A DNA stretch of 64,000 bases from Ligustrum vulgare (taxonomy: Eukaryota > Streptophyta > Magnoliopsida > Lamiales > Oleaceae), in the NCBI GenBank assembly GCA_963555705.1, contig OY743180.1, forward strand, positions 43,990,129 to 44,054,128, in the 5' to 3' direction. This document shows, piece after piece, positions 24,877 to 37,902 of the stretch. The position numbers and the translations under genes are program-made. Position 1 is the stretch's first letter. Each line of letters opens with the position of its first letter. The notes below the pieces were generated by a model. The model was not told the DNA's origin, made no database searches, and worked only from the letters and a program-made list of their open reading frames with translations.

Positions 24877-25280
24877 TGGGAGTTTGCATTTTGGTTGCTT
24901 TATGTTTTGGTTTTGGACACATTTGTGTATTTGGATAATTTTCTGTGCAGAAATAAAGTATTTAGTTCATTCTACTCTGTTAAATTATGTTTGGTATTGA
25001 TCTCACCTAAGGAATAAAGTCGGACCAATTGAAAATAGGCATGTTTGGATCACATAACATGTAATTTTCATACTACACTCTCATGATTGATCTATGTCAT
25101 TTGGTTGTATTGGTATACGTGACCATTGATGGATTTAGTTACAATTAATGTAACGAAAGTCGCTTTGATCCTATATTGATATGATTGATGGACGAGATTG
25201 TTTGGAAATACCCTTAATAATGATAGCAAATTTTTGAGCTCATAAGGTTGTACACATTTGTAAGGATACATGTATGGCCC
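24877..25280 (+). other. 3' untranslated region of copia copy 2
   Basis: About 400 bp between the RNase H stop and the polypurine tract; no coding content seen. Confidence 0.7.
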
Positions 25281-25290
25281 AGTGGGAGAT
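25281..25290 (+). other. Polypurine tract of copia copy 2
   Basis: AGTGGGAGAT directly before the TGTTGG start of the 3' LTR. Confidence 0.92.
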
Positions 25291-25745
25291 TGTTGGATAA
25301 AATTCAATAATGTGGGGGCCAAACATGTATAAAATAAAATGTGTGGTGCTATCTTAAGGATTTAGTCAATAAAGTGATCAACTAAAGATTATTCAGGACT
25401 AATGGGTATTAAGTGTCGTGAGATTAAAGTGTAGAGACGGATTTAATGTTTTAAATTGATGAGGGACCAATTTAATAACATCGAAACACGATAGTTACCC
25501 TACAACTATTTATACAGGTCATGGTCCCCAATTGAGCGTGGCTTTTTATAATTCTCCGCATCCCCGTCAACAGAGAAGAAATATAAGGAGAAAACCACGA
25601 ATCAGTTGGAATGCCATAACCCCGTTCGATCAAACGCAATAATGGATTCAGGTATGCTTCCGCTTCAGTTTGGATCTTGATAATTATAGTATGATGTTTG
25701 TGAATTTTAGATGAACATTCATCTATATTAAATTTAATTTTAACA
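25291..25745 (+). repeat. 3' LTR of copia copy 2
   Basis: 455 bp matching 18865-19318, followed by the GGCAA target duplication. Confidence 0.95.
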
Positions 25746-25965
25746 GGCAACTCATGCATATGCTACATCCCAAAACTGTTTGACAATACATGCTATTCTT
25801 GAATACGATTCTATTCCCTTCACTGGATTAGCACCAAGACCATTGTTGCCACCACTTCTTGCGTTTAATGACATGTCGACTGTAACAGCATTCACAAGCC
25901 AATTAAGAAGCCTTTCGATGAAAAATGGTTAAGTCCCTACTCAGATTGATGAGAACCTGTTTTTT
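25746..25965 (+). pseudogene. LAC: Laccase pseudogene, middle section of exon 4
   Basis: Starts with the second GGCAA copy and continues the laccase frame as THAYATSQNCLTIHAILEY, PFTGLAPRPLLPPLLAFND, then a TAA stop (25930-25932), then VPTQIDENLFF. It ends in TTTTT (25961-25965), the left duplication of the next insertion. Confidence 0.92.
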
Positions 25966-28749
25966 TGTAGTGACCAAGAATTTTCACGCATTTAAAAAAT
26001 TATTTTAAATTATGAAAACTGTGCCGCTGCAATCTCACCCATTTTTAAGTTAACGCCGAGACGTATTCGTCTAGCCATTTACAAGTGAAATTAAATTTAT
26101 TTTAATCCGAGTCTAATTCCAAATTTATTAAAAATATCTCCATTTTTCCTTATTAAATTATTTTAAGTCCAAATACGAAATTCAATTTTATCTCAAAATT
26201 TATTTATTCTCAAATTTATTTTCAGTCCAACATATACCAGTTTTAAATACATTGCCTAATCGAAGTTAGTCTAATTTTTAGTTAATTATCCTAAACTAAT
26301 CCTTCCTAACTAATTCTACCTAATTTTTTCCCCCACGTTTTTGCTCCTTCTTTCTTTTCTTTTCCACCAATTCATCATCATTATGTATCAAAAACATCAT
26401 GATTCATTACACTAATTTCTCCACTAATCCATTTCTTTTCTTTTTCTTTTCCCATCACTTAATCATTCTCTTCACCCACTACAATCAATCACCATTCTTT
26501 ACACCACTTTCCACTTCATTCCAACCTAATCCCCCACTATTATCTCCTATAATTCCTAACCAATACCAAGTCACGGCCTGCAAGAAACACAATGTATTCA
26601 CCTCTCTCAATACCACCACAATTCTGATTTCCAGAAATTTCCATATTGCTGTTTCAGCCTCACCAAAACCACCACATCCGCCGCCAACCATTCATGACCA
26701 ACATCACCATCAGAAATCATCACCAACCACCACAGACCGGAACACCACCAACAAAGCTACCATCTTCATCAACCCAATTCAATCCACCATTACACCACCA
26801 ACATCAATACACATCATCCATCCAAGAATTGAAAATCATTACAGCCTTTAATCCACGAAGCCACACTCACGACCAACATCACCGCCACTACTCAACTTCA
26901 AAACACCATAGCCATCATCACTGCATTTCCGAAACCAGTCCACTGCCAAGACTCCAAAGTCACGGCCGCAATCAACCATCACCACCAACCCCCATAACCG
27001 ACCAGCATCACCAATGACAACACAAAAATCAAGCTGCCCAGCCACAACCGTCGCCTGAAAACTCCAAACCGCCACCTGCATCATCATCATCGGACAACCC
27101 CAAGTTCATCGCAAGCAACCACTAACCACCACCACCTTCACGACAGGACAACACTGCCCACTTCAATCCCAACCAAATCAACCAAAAAATCATCAAAATA
27201 AAACCCAAAACCAAGAAGAAGACTTAACCTAAACCCGTACCTTGTACCGTCGGCCTCCGTTGCCGAAGTCTAACCGGAAATCACAGCCCCAATCTCGATT
27301 TCAAGCTCTTCGGTTACATATAAAATATTTCCAAAACCCATTTCTTTTCACACACAAAAACACATCACCCCAGCCCCCACATGATGGCCGAACCACCGTC
27401 GGTCGAATGCCGGCGTTTGGCTCGCGGCAGCACCGACAGAGATGGACGTGGATCGCACCTATGTTGATTGGTTTGATGGTGAGAGAGAGAATAACGAGAG
27501 AGAGAGAGAGTTTTGATATATAAAATCCGATTTTTAATATTTACAATTTAGTTCCCAATTTCAAAAGTTATTATTTTAGCCCCTAAGTATCAACACCATT
27601 TTATTTCAGTCCATGTAGATTAAATTCATTTGATTTTAAGCCCAAGTTTTACAAGTTATCTATTTCAGTCCCTCAAGTTTTAAAATAGTTTAAAACAGTC
27701 CCTTCAGTTTTAAAATTTCTTATTTCAACCACTATATTTTTAAATTAAGTTATTCGAGTCCTCTTTAATTTAAATATTAAAATTTCAATCCCAAAAGTTT
27801 TAGCCTTTACCAAATCAGTCCCAAGGTTTCAGTTATTCATAATTGAGTCCCTTGTAGATTTGAAATATTTCTAATCAGTCCTAAATTTCAAAAGTTATCA
27901 TTTAAGCCCACATATTTTAAAGTCTTTTAATTTTGTCCATATTGATTTAAAAATAATATGTATATTTATAAATCCCAAGTTTTAAAATAATCATTTCAGT
28001 CCTTAAAGTTCAAAGTCATTTAAATCAGTTTTAAAGTATTAAATTGGACTTATTATTTTAAGTTATGCTAGACGAGGCGTGCGAAGATTTGAAAGATTGA
28101 AGTCATTCCCGCTCAACCACACTCGTTAAGTTTAAGGTAGACTCACCCCCACTAATTGATTTAGACTATAATTGCACGTGATTATGTGGGTTTGTGTGCT
28201 TTTTATGCTTAATTTCATGAGAAAAGAAAAGAATATCTCTTATGAGATAAATTTGAGAATTTATGTTATGCATGTCATAACTTATCTGCTAGCATGAGAC
28301 AAGAAAAGAATGTGTTCATTTGCATTCACTATGTGATGCCTATGAATAAGAAAAGAATATCACTACATTATTTGCATAATTACTTGTCCAATTATCTTGT
28401 AAATTAATTATTGGCGATGAGTCTACTGAGTATTTCTTTTTGAAATGCCCAACCCGTTGTTTTAACATTTTTTGCAAATCTCGGAGACGGTGACGAGTGA
28501 TGGGCAATGACGGAAAATTACAAAATGATATTTTTTTTTGTAAGTCGTGAACTTTGAAATAATTATTTCATTTTATCAAGAATTGTCATTTTTATAAATT
28601 TGTACGAATTACCTTATTCCATCTGAATTATCGCTAAACTTTTATTCAATAAATGTGATATTTAATATTTAGTCATTTTCCGCAACAAAGTTTATTCAAG
28701 AATTTAGAAAAGTAACGTTCCCGCATTTCTTGGAACTCGGGGCTTTACA
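25966..28749 (+). repeat. 5' LTR of the non-autonomous element
   Basis: About 2.78 kb. The stretch 26330-27240 is unusually C/A-rich (CACCACCATCA-type sequence), giving long chance frames rich in His, Pro, Ser and Thr on the plus strand. 27540-28050 holds a repeated TTTCAGTCCCTCAAGTTTTA phrase. Near the end, TCTCGGAGACGGTGACGAGT and ACTCGGGGCTTTACA match the second copy. Confidence 0.8.
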
Positions 28750-28751
28750 GG

Positions 28752-28766
28752 TTGGTATCAGAGCAA
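28752..28766 (+). other. Primer-binding site of the non-autonomous element
   Basis: TTGGTATCAGAGCAA follows the LTR end by two to three bases and matches initiator tRNA-Met. Confidence 0.85.
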
Positions 28767-30932
28767 GGTCTCCGTTTCTGTAGACTTGCAAAAAAATTTC
28801 TAGGAGATTTTTTTTTAAAAAAAAAATAATAAATAATGTTTTGACGACTTTTGCCACTGACATCATTCCTTCCGCCGACTCCGAAGGTAAAGAAGTTCAG
28901 CATATTTATCTTATTTATTTCGGATACTTGAGAAATAAAATGTTTTGAGATTTAGATGAGAAAGAATGAGAAGATGAGAAAGAGTTAGAAAATTTGTATT
29001 CGAAATAATAAGAAAGAAAAGAAAAGAAAAGAAAGAGAATGAGTATTGAGCATAATGGGAATAATATGATTTAAGAATGATTTTATAATAATTTTTGTCC
29101 TCGAACTTAGAAATGATGAGCCCTACCTGGACTTTGCATAATTGATTATAGACATGACACCATTTACGAGAAGTCAACATAAAGGATTAGACAATATTTT
29201 CGGAATATATATCGTTTGGACCAACACCTCATGTCGGAATATATGACGACACTATTGACTACTATGCCGCACATTATGAGGCCATGTCTAGTGATTTTAT
29301 AGCAATTGTTGCTAAAGTTCATTAGTCACTTATTGTCAACATTTTCAGTAAATCAACGAGAAATGGCAAACCAGTTTTATGAAGTTGTGATGAGATGTTG
29401 AGATTATGAGTGATATGATTTTATTGAGACTTTTATGAGAAGAATTATGAAATTTGAGATTTAAAGATTTGATTCTTAATTATTGGGAATTAAAGAATTG
29501 ATATTGTGTTTGAGTAAGTAAATTATTCCTCTATTTTGAGAGAAAGTTATAATGTTGTTTGGTCTTGTAACTAAGAAATTTTGGGATTATGATTTGAGTC
29601 ATATATTTATAAGTATGACTAATGGGTGGCCATTTGAGCCAATTAATGTATTGAAGGAAGTGAGATATTGATATTGGAAACTATGATTTGAAATTGTTAT
29701 GTTGAGGAATTATGAATTGATTTTCTGGGATATTTTTGATGATATTGAAGTTTGTTGGAATTGTTGGAGTTATTTGTTATTGTTTGTTATGAAGTATACC
29801 TACATGTTGGATAAGTCCAAATTACAAGGGAGACTCTGCCTAGAATTTTATCATTTTGAGTTAAGAGCATGGTATGGTAAGCAACCCACTAAGGGAATTG
29901 AGGTTAGACTTGCAAGTTCATTTACACCACAAAGGGAGATTTAATAAATGATAAAAAGGGATAATGACTCTTGAGACATTTTTGGCTTATTCGAAGTATA
30001 ATTATTTTGTAATGGAGATAGTTATATTGAAATACTCTCTTTGTTTCACAATTTCAAGAACAAGATGATGTGTACAACTACTGGGATATCAAGGTATACA
30101 TGAAGTTATGTGATGACTTGATGCATACATCGGGAAATGTCAAGTCATATTTTGAAAGATGAGTGAAGACAAATATTATGGCGTTGTTGGGAAGAATCTT
30201 AATTATTCTTGGGAACAAATTGATTATCAGTATAAAATGATCACTTATATTGAAGAATATTATAAATTATGATGGTAAGTGATAATACTGTTAATTTATT
30301 TTGGAAGTTGATCGGTAGATGATGTGTTAAAGATTTGGTTATTTATATGTAATATTATTATTTGGAAAAGTCAGTTATCATGAATGGGAGATATTGAAAG
30401 TGTTTTATAGTGAGATGCCTTAAAGGAGTAACCATTTATTCAAAGTGAGAAATTGGGCACATATGATCGAATGTTTGGGATTATGTGAGATTATGACGAT
30501 TGTCATAAGGTCATTTAAATATAAAAGGTACAAGAGATATTATTATTTCTCATGAAGAAATACAAAAGAGTCACTCTGGAAAAGGAATACATGAAAAACA
30601 CACAAAAACAAAAGAGAGAATCATGGGAAAATCCTCAAAATTAGAGATGTGTTTCGGGAGTAGCCGTATCCTACCACCTCTGATCTTTTGAGGAAATAAA
30701 GAAATATTCAAAGAGATGTGTTTCAAGAGTAAGAATACTCCGTACTCTACCACCTTAAATCCTTGAGGTACACAAGATTAAACATTGATAAAATCCTAGA
30801 AATTTAAGGTGTGTCTCAGGAGTGAGAATACTCCGTACTCTACCACCACCTATTCTAGGGTTCACAAATTTAAGTTTACATTAACCGAACTCCATTTTCG
30901 CTTGATTCCCCTTCCTTACGACCAATCTATCT
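28767..30932 (+). other. Interior of the non-autonomous element
   Basis: About 2.2 kb of AT-rich, purine-biased sequence with no recognisable retroviral domain. Open frames reach only about 80-90 codons (29699-29944; 28911-29180 on the minus strand) and match nothing I know. Confidence 0.6.
30643..30860 (+). repeat. Three imperfect tandem copies of a GTGT(T/C)TC..GGAGT..CTACCACC unit
   Basis: The phrases GATGTGTTTCGGGAGTAGCC, GATGTGTTTCAAGAGTAAGA and GGTGTGTCTCAGGAGTGAGA occur near 30645, 30715 and 30809. Each is followed by TACTCCGTACTCTACCACC or a variant and then a TTGAGG/CTAGGG tail. Confidence 0.7.
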
Positions 30933-32520
<1,588 letters not shown>

Positions 32521-32525
32521 TTTTT

Positions 32526-33432
32526 ACTATGGGATTAGGCCTTATAAACTGGACTCCTGGACCAAGATGCCAAGGGCCGAATAACATGCGCTTTGTTGCT
32601 AACATGAACAACATATCCTTCATTCTTCTGAGGAGGACGTCCTTATTGCAAGCATACTACCAAAACATAACGGGAATTTATACCACAGATTTCCCACTTG
32701 TCCCTCCAGTGATGTTCGATTATACAGGAAACGTAAGTCGTGTGCTCTCGCAATCGCGGAAAGCAACTAAGTTATACAAATGAAGTTTGGTTCAAGAGTA
32801 CAAATTGTGTTACAAGACACCGCTATTGTCACAACAGAAGACCATCTTATTCATCTCCATGGATATCATTACTATGTTGTTGGCCAGGGTTTTAGAAACT
32901 TCAATCCAAAAATAGATACGGCTAGATTCAATCTCATTGATCTGCTAGTTCGCAACATGATTAACGTGCCTGTTGGTGGATGGGTAGTTATTCGATTTAT
33001 AGCAGATAATCCAGGTAAATATCATGGACATTTAAACAATTCTACCTAGGATATCATTTAAGGACGAATCCAGGCACTTACGAGGTCGGTCGGTCGCTTG
33101 TGCTGGGTCTGTCAACTTATTTCTTTTTGGCTTACAATTAGGCGTAAAAAAAATTCTTAAATTTATGCGGCCGCTCGTGCTCACCTCAATCCACTCGTGC
33201 TAATTTGATATCCTAGATTTGTCTTTGATATCATCTATTTAAATTTTTTACTGATTTCCTTTTTCCATTTTTAGGAGTTTGGCTTATGCACAGTCACATA
33301 GATTCCCATTTAACTTGGGGGCTTGGCTATGCTGTTCTTGGTGTAGAACGTACTTGGAGAGTTGCAGTCAGTCTTGCCCCCTCCACCAGATCTTCTTCCT
33401 TGTTAGGATCATTACATATAATGCTGCAATGA
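32526..33432 (+). pseudogene. LAC: Laccase pseudogene, 3' section (end of exon 4 and last exon)
   Basis: Continues as TMGLGLINWTPGPRCQGPN and reaches KATKLYK, where one missing base near 32780 shifts the frame. It then reads KFGSRVQIVLQDTAIVTTED and HLIHLHGYHYYVV to IADNPG. Intron 33015-33274 (CCAG|GTAAAT...TTTTTAG) precedes the last exon, GVWLMHSHIDSHLTWGLGY to TGA 33430-33432. The family's HCH is HSH here. The tail after TWGL differs from the usual ending and lacks the typical C-terminal Pro-rich block. Confidence 0.92.
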
Positions 33433-33875
33433 GTTGTTTTTGCATTTGATATTCCATTGCCCTATTTCAATCACTCGTGGCATGTTTGGTAGGAAGGACT
33501 GAATAACTCTTAAATATTCATTATTATACTGACTAGCCCTATTAATTACTGCTTATCAAACATGCAATTAATGTAGTCGATATTTAAATGTAATTTATCT
33601 ATTCTGTAGGTATTTTAAATGTAATTTTTAGATTAGGGAAACTACAGTGCTTGATGAAATGTTCCAATTTCCAATTGTGAGAAAATGTGTATCAGAATAC
33701 TTGTCTTAATTCACAATATCAGCAAACTGTTCATTGCTCCTACATAATCACATATACAATTATAATTACAATTGTCTGTTAAGCTCTAAGGATCTAATAA
33801 TTTAAACAAATTATAGATTATTTGGAGCTATACACAATTGAGCCTTTGAACTTTTAAAATAGAAAGGAACTGCTT
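33433..33875. other. Tail-to-tail spacer between laccase and CHX
   Basis: About 440 bp of AT-rich 3' flank shared by the convergent genes; no further feature recognised. Confidence 0.7.
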
Positions 33876-36666
33876 CTATCTAAGCGACAAAAATCTTCGC
33901 AATAAACTACTTGAAGCACTCTCTTGGCCTCTTAGAATTTGTTGTTGCATTACTAAAACAGAAGCCCGGCTGTCAAAATCCACAGAGGCAACAAAATCTC
34001 CTATAATTCCAAGCTCATTGTTATCACTCCAATATGATAATCCTCGTAGAAGGACGGGATTTATCCCGTGCTTCCTTCCAACAATCCATAGATCATAATA
34101 CACGGTATTCATCGCCTGAATTGCAGCAATGGTTTCTAGGCCATTCTTCACCACGACTTCTCGATAAACAACTTGATTGTTCCCTTCATTCTTCACCCAA
34201 AACCATGTCACTAGACCATCATCAAGTTTCTTCTCCATTTCGTTATCTCCCTCGTTGTCATGTGCAAGAAATCTAATGACAGTTAATGCTACATTAGGAT
34301 TGGCGGCCATTCGATCTGCGTAAGCTAGTGCCTCTCTAGCGTCCGATCCACCCAAGAAAAGAACAGCAAAATGGTGCACTGAAAGCATCATGCCACAATT
34401 CACTACATGATTTTGGTAACAACTTCCTTTATTCACTAGAATTCCAACTGAGCAAGGTGCATGCTTCAAAATGTTAGAGTTCACTAATATATTCCCTTGT
34501 ATCAGCAATTCTGTTCTATTGTGGTTATCCAAATGTTTCTTGTATAAGGGCAGGATAATTAGAGAAGCTTTTTTAGCAAGTGCTAGTCCACAAATGTCTT
34601 GGTACATGCTTCTCTTGGAAGTTATTGTAGTATAAGTATATATCTTTATGTATTCACCACTGGCCTCCTCAAAGATTTTCAGAGCATTATGAATTGAATT
34701 GAAGTCAGAGTCATCAAAACCATTTTCTTTATTCGTGTGATCTATGAACAATGGGGCAGCACGACCCACAAGCTCAACGAGGCGTAAAGCATAAACTGTG
34801 AAAGGACTGTTAATGGTTGGATTGGAGATTTCAAGTAAATTAATAAGTCCAGCCAAACTTTCTTCACCATCTATACAAGATACAATATGGAGTTCTGTGT
34901 TGGGAGGGGTATGCTGAATATTTCTTCTCTTGTTAACCATATAAGGCCTTGTAGGATCATAGAGTACACTTACTAATGGTGTTGCTATAGCAGTCACAGT
35001 TACAGTCAATGTCACCAACATTGAGAAATGTGGTTGAGATATCATCTGCAAACAAGAAAACTCTTATTAAGGGCTCTAAATCTAGGAATACTAGGAAAAT
35101 TAGTGGACTATGCTAAGTGTATACACTAGCTTATACACTAGAAACATGACCCTGGCCCATCCCATTTTCTTGGTTGGATCTACCCTTGGTGGTGGGGGAC
35201 AAAACAATCATTACACTGTTCATGTGTCTAGTGTGTATATATAGGCTATATAGCATTTTCCAAAATTAATATATCGGGGGAAAATTGAATAGAACAATGA
35301 GATACTTCATACCTTAAAATCCATCCAGTGGATGAACAAAAGAAGCTCCACTTCACCTCTTAAACTCATTATGAGGCTAAGGGTGAAACTATCTCTAATA
35401 GTCATGTCGAAGAAACGAGAAGCAACAAGAGTCGAAACCATTTTAGTTGTATACGCGACTAAAGCCATGAAAAACAAAGGGTGCAAATGTGACCATTGCG
35501 CATTTATAGTGTACACGTCTGTGGTCAGTCCCACATAAATAAATGAAAAAGGCATAAGAAGGTCCATTATAATAGTTTCACTCTTCTGCACTAGAGTGGC
35601 TCCCAAAGGAGGACCATCTGGAATAGCCAAGCCGAGCCACAATGGCCCATTGGCAATGGCTAAACCACCCATATCAGCAACAAAACCGGACACCAGAACA
35701 CACACCAATATGCTAATTACGTAAATTTGATCGACCGGCTTTCCTTCTGGCGTAGTTCTTACAATCCATAACATAGCCTGTCGAACACCGCCAATTATTG
35801 TTACCATAACAACTATCAAGGAAATCAAGTACCAGAGAGCAGTTATAGCCCTCTCTTCCCCTTGTTTACCTGCCTCAAATATAATTATCCCTTGAATTCC
35901 TATAATATCACTAATTATTGCTATCGATAAGGCCATTCGTCCGATTTCAGAGCTAAGGAGATTGAGCTCTCTCACTATAGGATAAAGAACGGGAAACGCC
36001 GTGATCGACAAAGACGACGAAACTCCCCAAACTGAAAGAGCCTTTGCAAGTTCTTTCTCTTGATATCTACTTAATGTAATTGCTGTCATTGCAGTAGTAA
36101 AAAATGGTACAAGCACCCCAGATAGTGCAATATACCAATGCTTTTTTCCTACTCTCTTTATCACAGAAAGATCCATTTTCACTCCACTCAAGAAGAGGAA
36201 GTACATGAACCCCATTACTCCAATATTTTTCATCACAAATTCTGAATCATCGGGAAACATATATTCACGAAATCTCTTCGCCCGGCTTAACACAGATGGT
36301 CCAAGAATAATGCCACCCTGAAAATTATATATAAACAAAATTCAATTCTTGAAACATTACAAAGAAAAAAAAAATAATATCAAGATTCATCCAAGAATCT
36401 TGAAATAAAAAAGAAATACATAATCCAATTGGACTTACAAGGATATAGGAGACAACCTTTGGCTGTCTCAAGGGTTTGAGGAGAAAACGAAGAGTACGAG
36501 CAATGATGATGAATGTGACAAGCTGTAATAACATAAGAGGGAACGAGAATTCTAATGGATTTTGTCCATAGAAAACTCCGAAGGGATGGGAGGAGGTGTG
36601 TTTTTGATGACATACTGCAACATAGCCTTTGTCGTTGAGCCTATTTTTCATCATTCTGTAAAGCAT
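33876..36666 (-). CDS. CHX: Cation/H+ exchanger, CHX family (CPA2 antiporter)
   Basis: Three exons on the minus strand: 36666-36439 (residues 1-76), 36317-35313 (77-411) and 35045-33876 (412-800), joined at CTT|GTAAGT, CAG|GGTGGC, AAG|GTATGA and GCAG|ATGATA with frame kept. The 800-residue protein has the usual CHX length. It has an N-terminal GQNPLEFSFPLMLLQL helix, about 10-12 hydrophobic segments forming the exchanger domain (SITAFPVL near 180, ISD near 211, NGPLWLGLAIPDGP near 299), then a hydrophilic C-terminal regulatory half from about residue 450 (DPTRPYMVNKRRNIQHTPPN near its start, GDFVASVDF near the end). Plant CHX proteins move K+ or other cations against protons at endomembrane or plasma membranes, often in pollen. 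No stop or frameshift is seen. The ATG at 36666 is the first in frame. Subfamily and substrate are not determined. Confidence 0.92.
35112..35262. repeat. Small inverted-repeat MITE in the second CHX intron
   Basis: CACTAGAAACATGA (about 35135) pairs with TCATGTGTCTAGTG (about 35220), extended outward by GTGTATA...TATATAG arms. It lies wholly in the intron 35046-35312 and does not disturb splice sites. Target duplication not resolved. Confidence 0.55.
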
Positions 36667-37611
36667 TAAGGTTTTTTTTGATGTTCATGAGTTGATCATG
36701 GATGAAAATTTTAAGGAAAAAAACATGCAACCTGGAAAACTTACCAAGAGATCTCAAGGATTGGACAAGCGTTAATTTAGTTTAGTTTAATTTTATTGTC
36801 CTAAACAAATAATAAATAAGCTAACAAAGCTCCCCTTTATGTTGAACACGTGTCATCCATATCTTTCGTAAAAAAAGGAAGACTTGTGAGAAAAAAAATC
36901 CAAAAGAAAAAATTACCTTTTACATAGCTGGCGTCCTTCTTCATTTATCTATATACCAAACCGATAGTCCCGCTTTTGATCTCTCTTTTTTTCATCCTCC
37001 ATCGCCGACATCTCTCACCGCCAGAAGAAAAAATTGCTCTGTTGTCCCTTTCTGTACGCCAGTAACCACTCAACTCTAAGCGGACCACCACTCCGTCGAA
37101 GAAGAAAATTGGAAACCCAGTATCATCCTCCCCTTCTCTCTCCTGGCCCTTTATCACCGACCGTAGGGCGAAAAAGACTTGGATGTTTGCCCTCGACATC
37201 TCACCTTCACTGAAATTTCTCCAAAACTCACCAAAATTTATCTAAAATTCACCATTTTTTCCGGTTCTTTTACACAATTCCACTCTCTCATTTTGGTATT
37301 TGGTTATGAAATGGCCGAACATAGGTTGAAGAAGCACTGAAGACATCTTCCAAAACTTAAATAAATCAGACCAGGTTCGATTCCCTGTTCATTTTTGGAG
37401 TTTTTTAATCCCTTTTTTAGTCTTTGAACTGCCATTTTGTGGATGTAATTTTTGTCAATTTGATCTTCTAATCGAGACCAGGTTCGATTCCTATTGATTT
37501 TATGAAATTTTAATCCCCTTTTTAGATATCTGAATGATTCAAATAATCTTGTTTAGGCTCTTTTCATTTGGTGGGTGGAGGTGTTGTGGATTTAATAATG
37601 TAGAATAATCT
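36667..37611. other. CHX upstream region and spacer
   Basis: Non-coding. 37372-37415 and 37478-37525 are two diverged copies of an AGACCAGGTTCGATTCC... TTTTTAATCCCTTTTTTAG unit. The GGTTCGATTCC core equals a tRNA B-box, but no cloverleaf forms. The 84-codon minus-strand frame at 36945-37199 looks like chance. Confidence 0.5.
36847..36852. promoter_or_regulatory. G-box CACGTG upstream of CHX
   Basis: CACGTG within ACACGTGTCA, about 180 bp upstream of the CHX start codon. It is a typical plant bZIP/bHLH site; its role here is only inferred. Confidence 0.35.
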
Positions 37612-37902
37612 GACGGAGAGAATGCAATAGCTCTAGAGTTGGCTCAGGACCATAAACGAGTCGGAGATGGCGATACATGATCCAGTACTGGTGGAATGGG
37701 AGCATACTCTCCGGGTCCACTCTTGACGAAAGAACTTCAGTCCATGGTCATGGAATCTATAATTATCCCTACAGTGAAGGGAAATGGCCGAAGAAGGTTG
37801 CAAGTTTGTTGGGGCTCTCTATGCTGGGCTCATGATTGAGAAGAAGTCGGGATTCCAAAATTGATTGAATACAATGTGCGGTTTGGAGATCCGGAATGCC
37901 AG
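37612..37902 (+). pseudogene. PUR2: Exon fragment of phosphoribosylamine-glycine ligase (GARS)
   Basis: Translates as DGENAIALE.AQDHKRVGDGDT, a TGA, then STGGMGAYSPGPLLTKELQ, then in the next frame FVGALYAGLMIEKKSG and EYNVRFGDPECQ. These are the ATP-grasp core blocks of GARS, the second enzyme of purine biosynthesis (TGGMGAYSP and RFGDPE are family signatures). One stop, an extra base near 37788 and another shift near 37857 break it. It ends at CCAG|GTTAGT, which looks like a splice donor, so the piece came from genomic DNA rather than from a processed mRNA. No neighbouring GARS exons are seen. Confidence 0.85.

Larger units (their letters stand above)
18865..25745 (+). mobile_element. Ty1/copia LTR retrotransposon (copy 2) inside laccase exon 4
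   Basis: A 6,881-bp near-complete element with LTRs at 18865-19318 and 25291-25745, an initiator-Met primer site, and gag, protease, integrase, RT and RNase H in copia order, with polypurine tract AGTGGGAGA. A perfect 5-bp duplication GGCAA (18860-18864 and 25746-25750) flanks it. By eye the two LTRs differ by about 16 substitutions and one single-base indel over 454 bp, roughly 3.5 percent, so insertion is fairly recent but not new. Coding capacity is lost to one frameshift and four stops. Confidence 0.97.

Noticed and set aside
26399..27017. Long His/Pro/Thr-rich open frames
   Set aside because: They lie in a CA-rich part of an LTR, overlap in several frames and show no domain; low complexity explains their length.
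37372..37396. tRNA-like B-box GGTTCGATTCC (also near 37483)
   Set aside because: No acceptor, D or anticodon stems can be drawn around it and no A-box is suitably placed; it belongs to a short duplicated non-coding unit.
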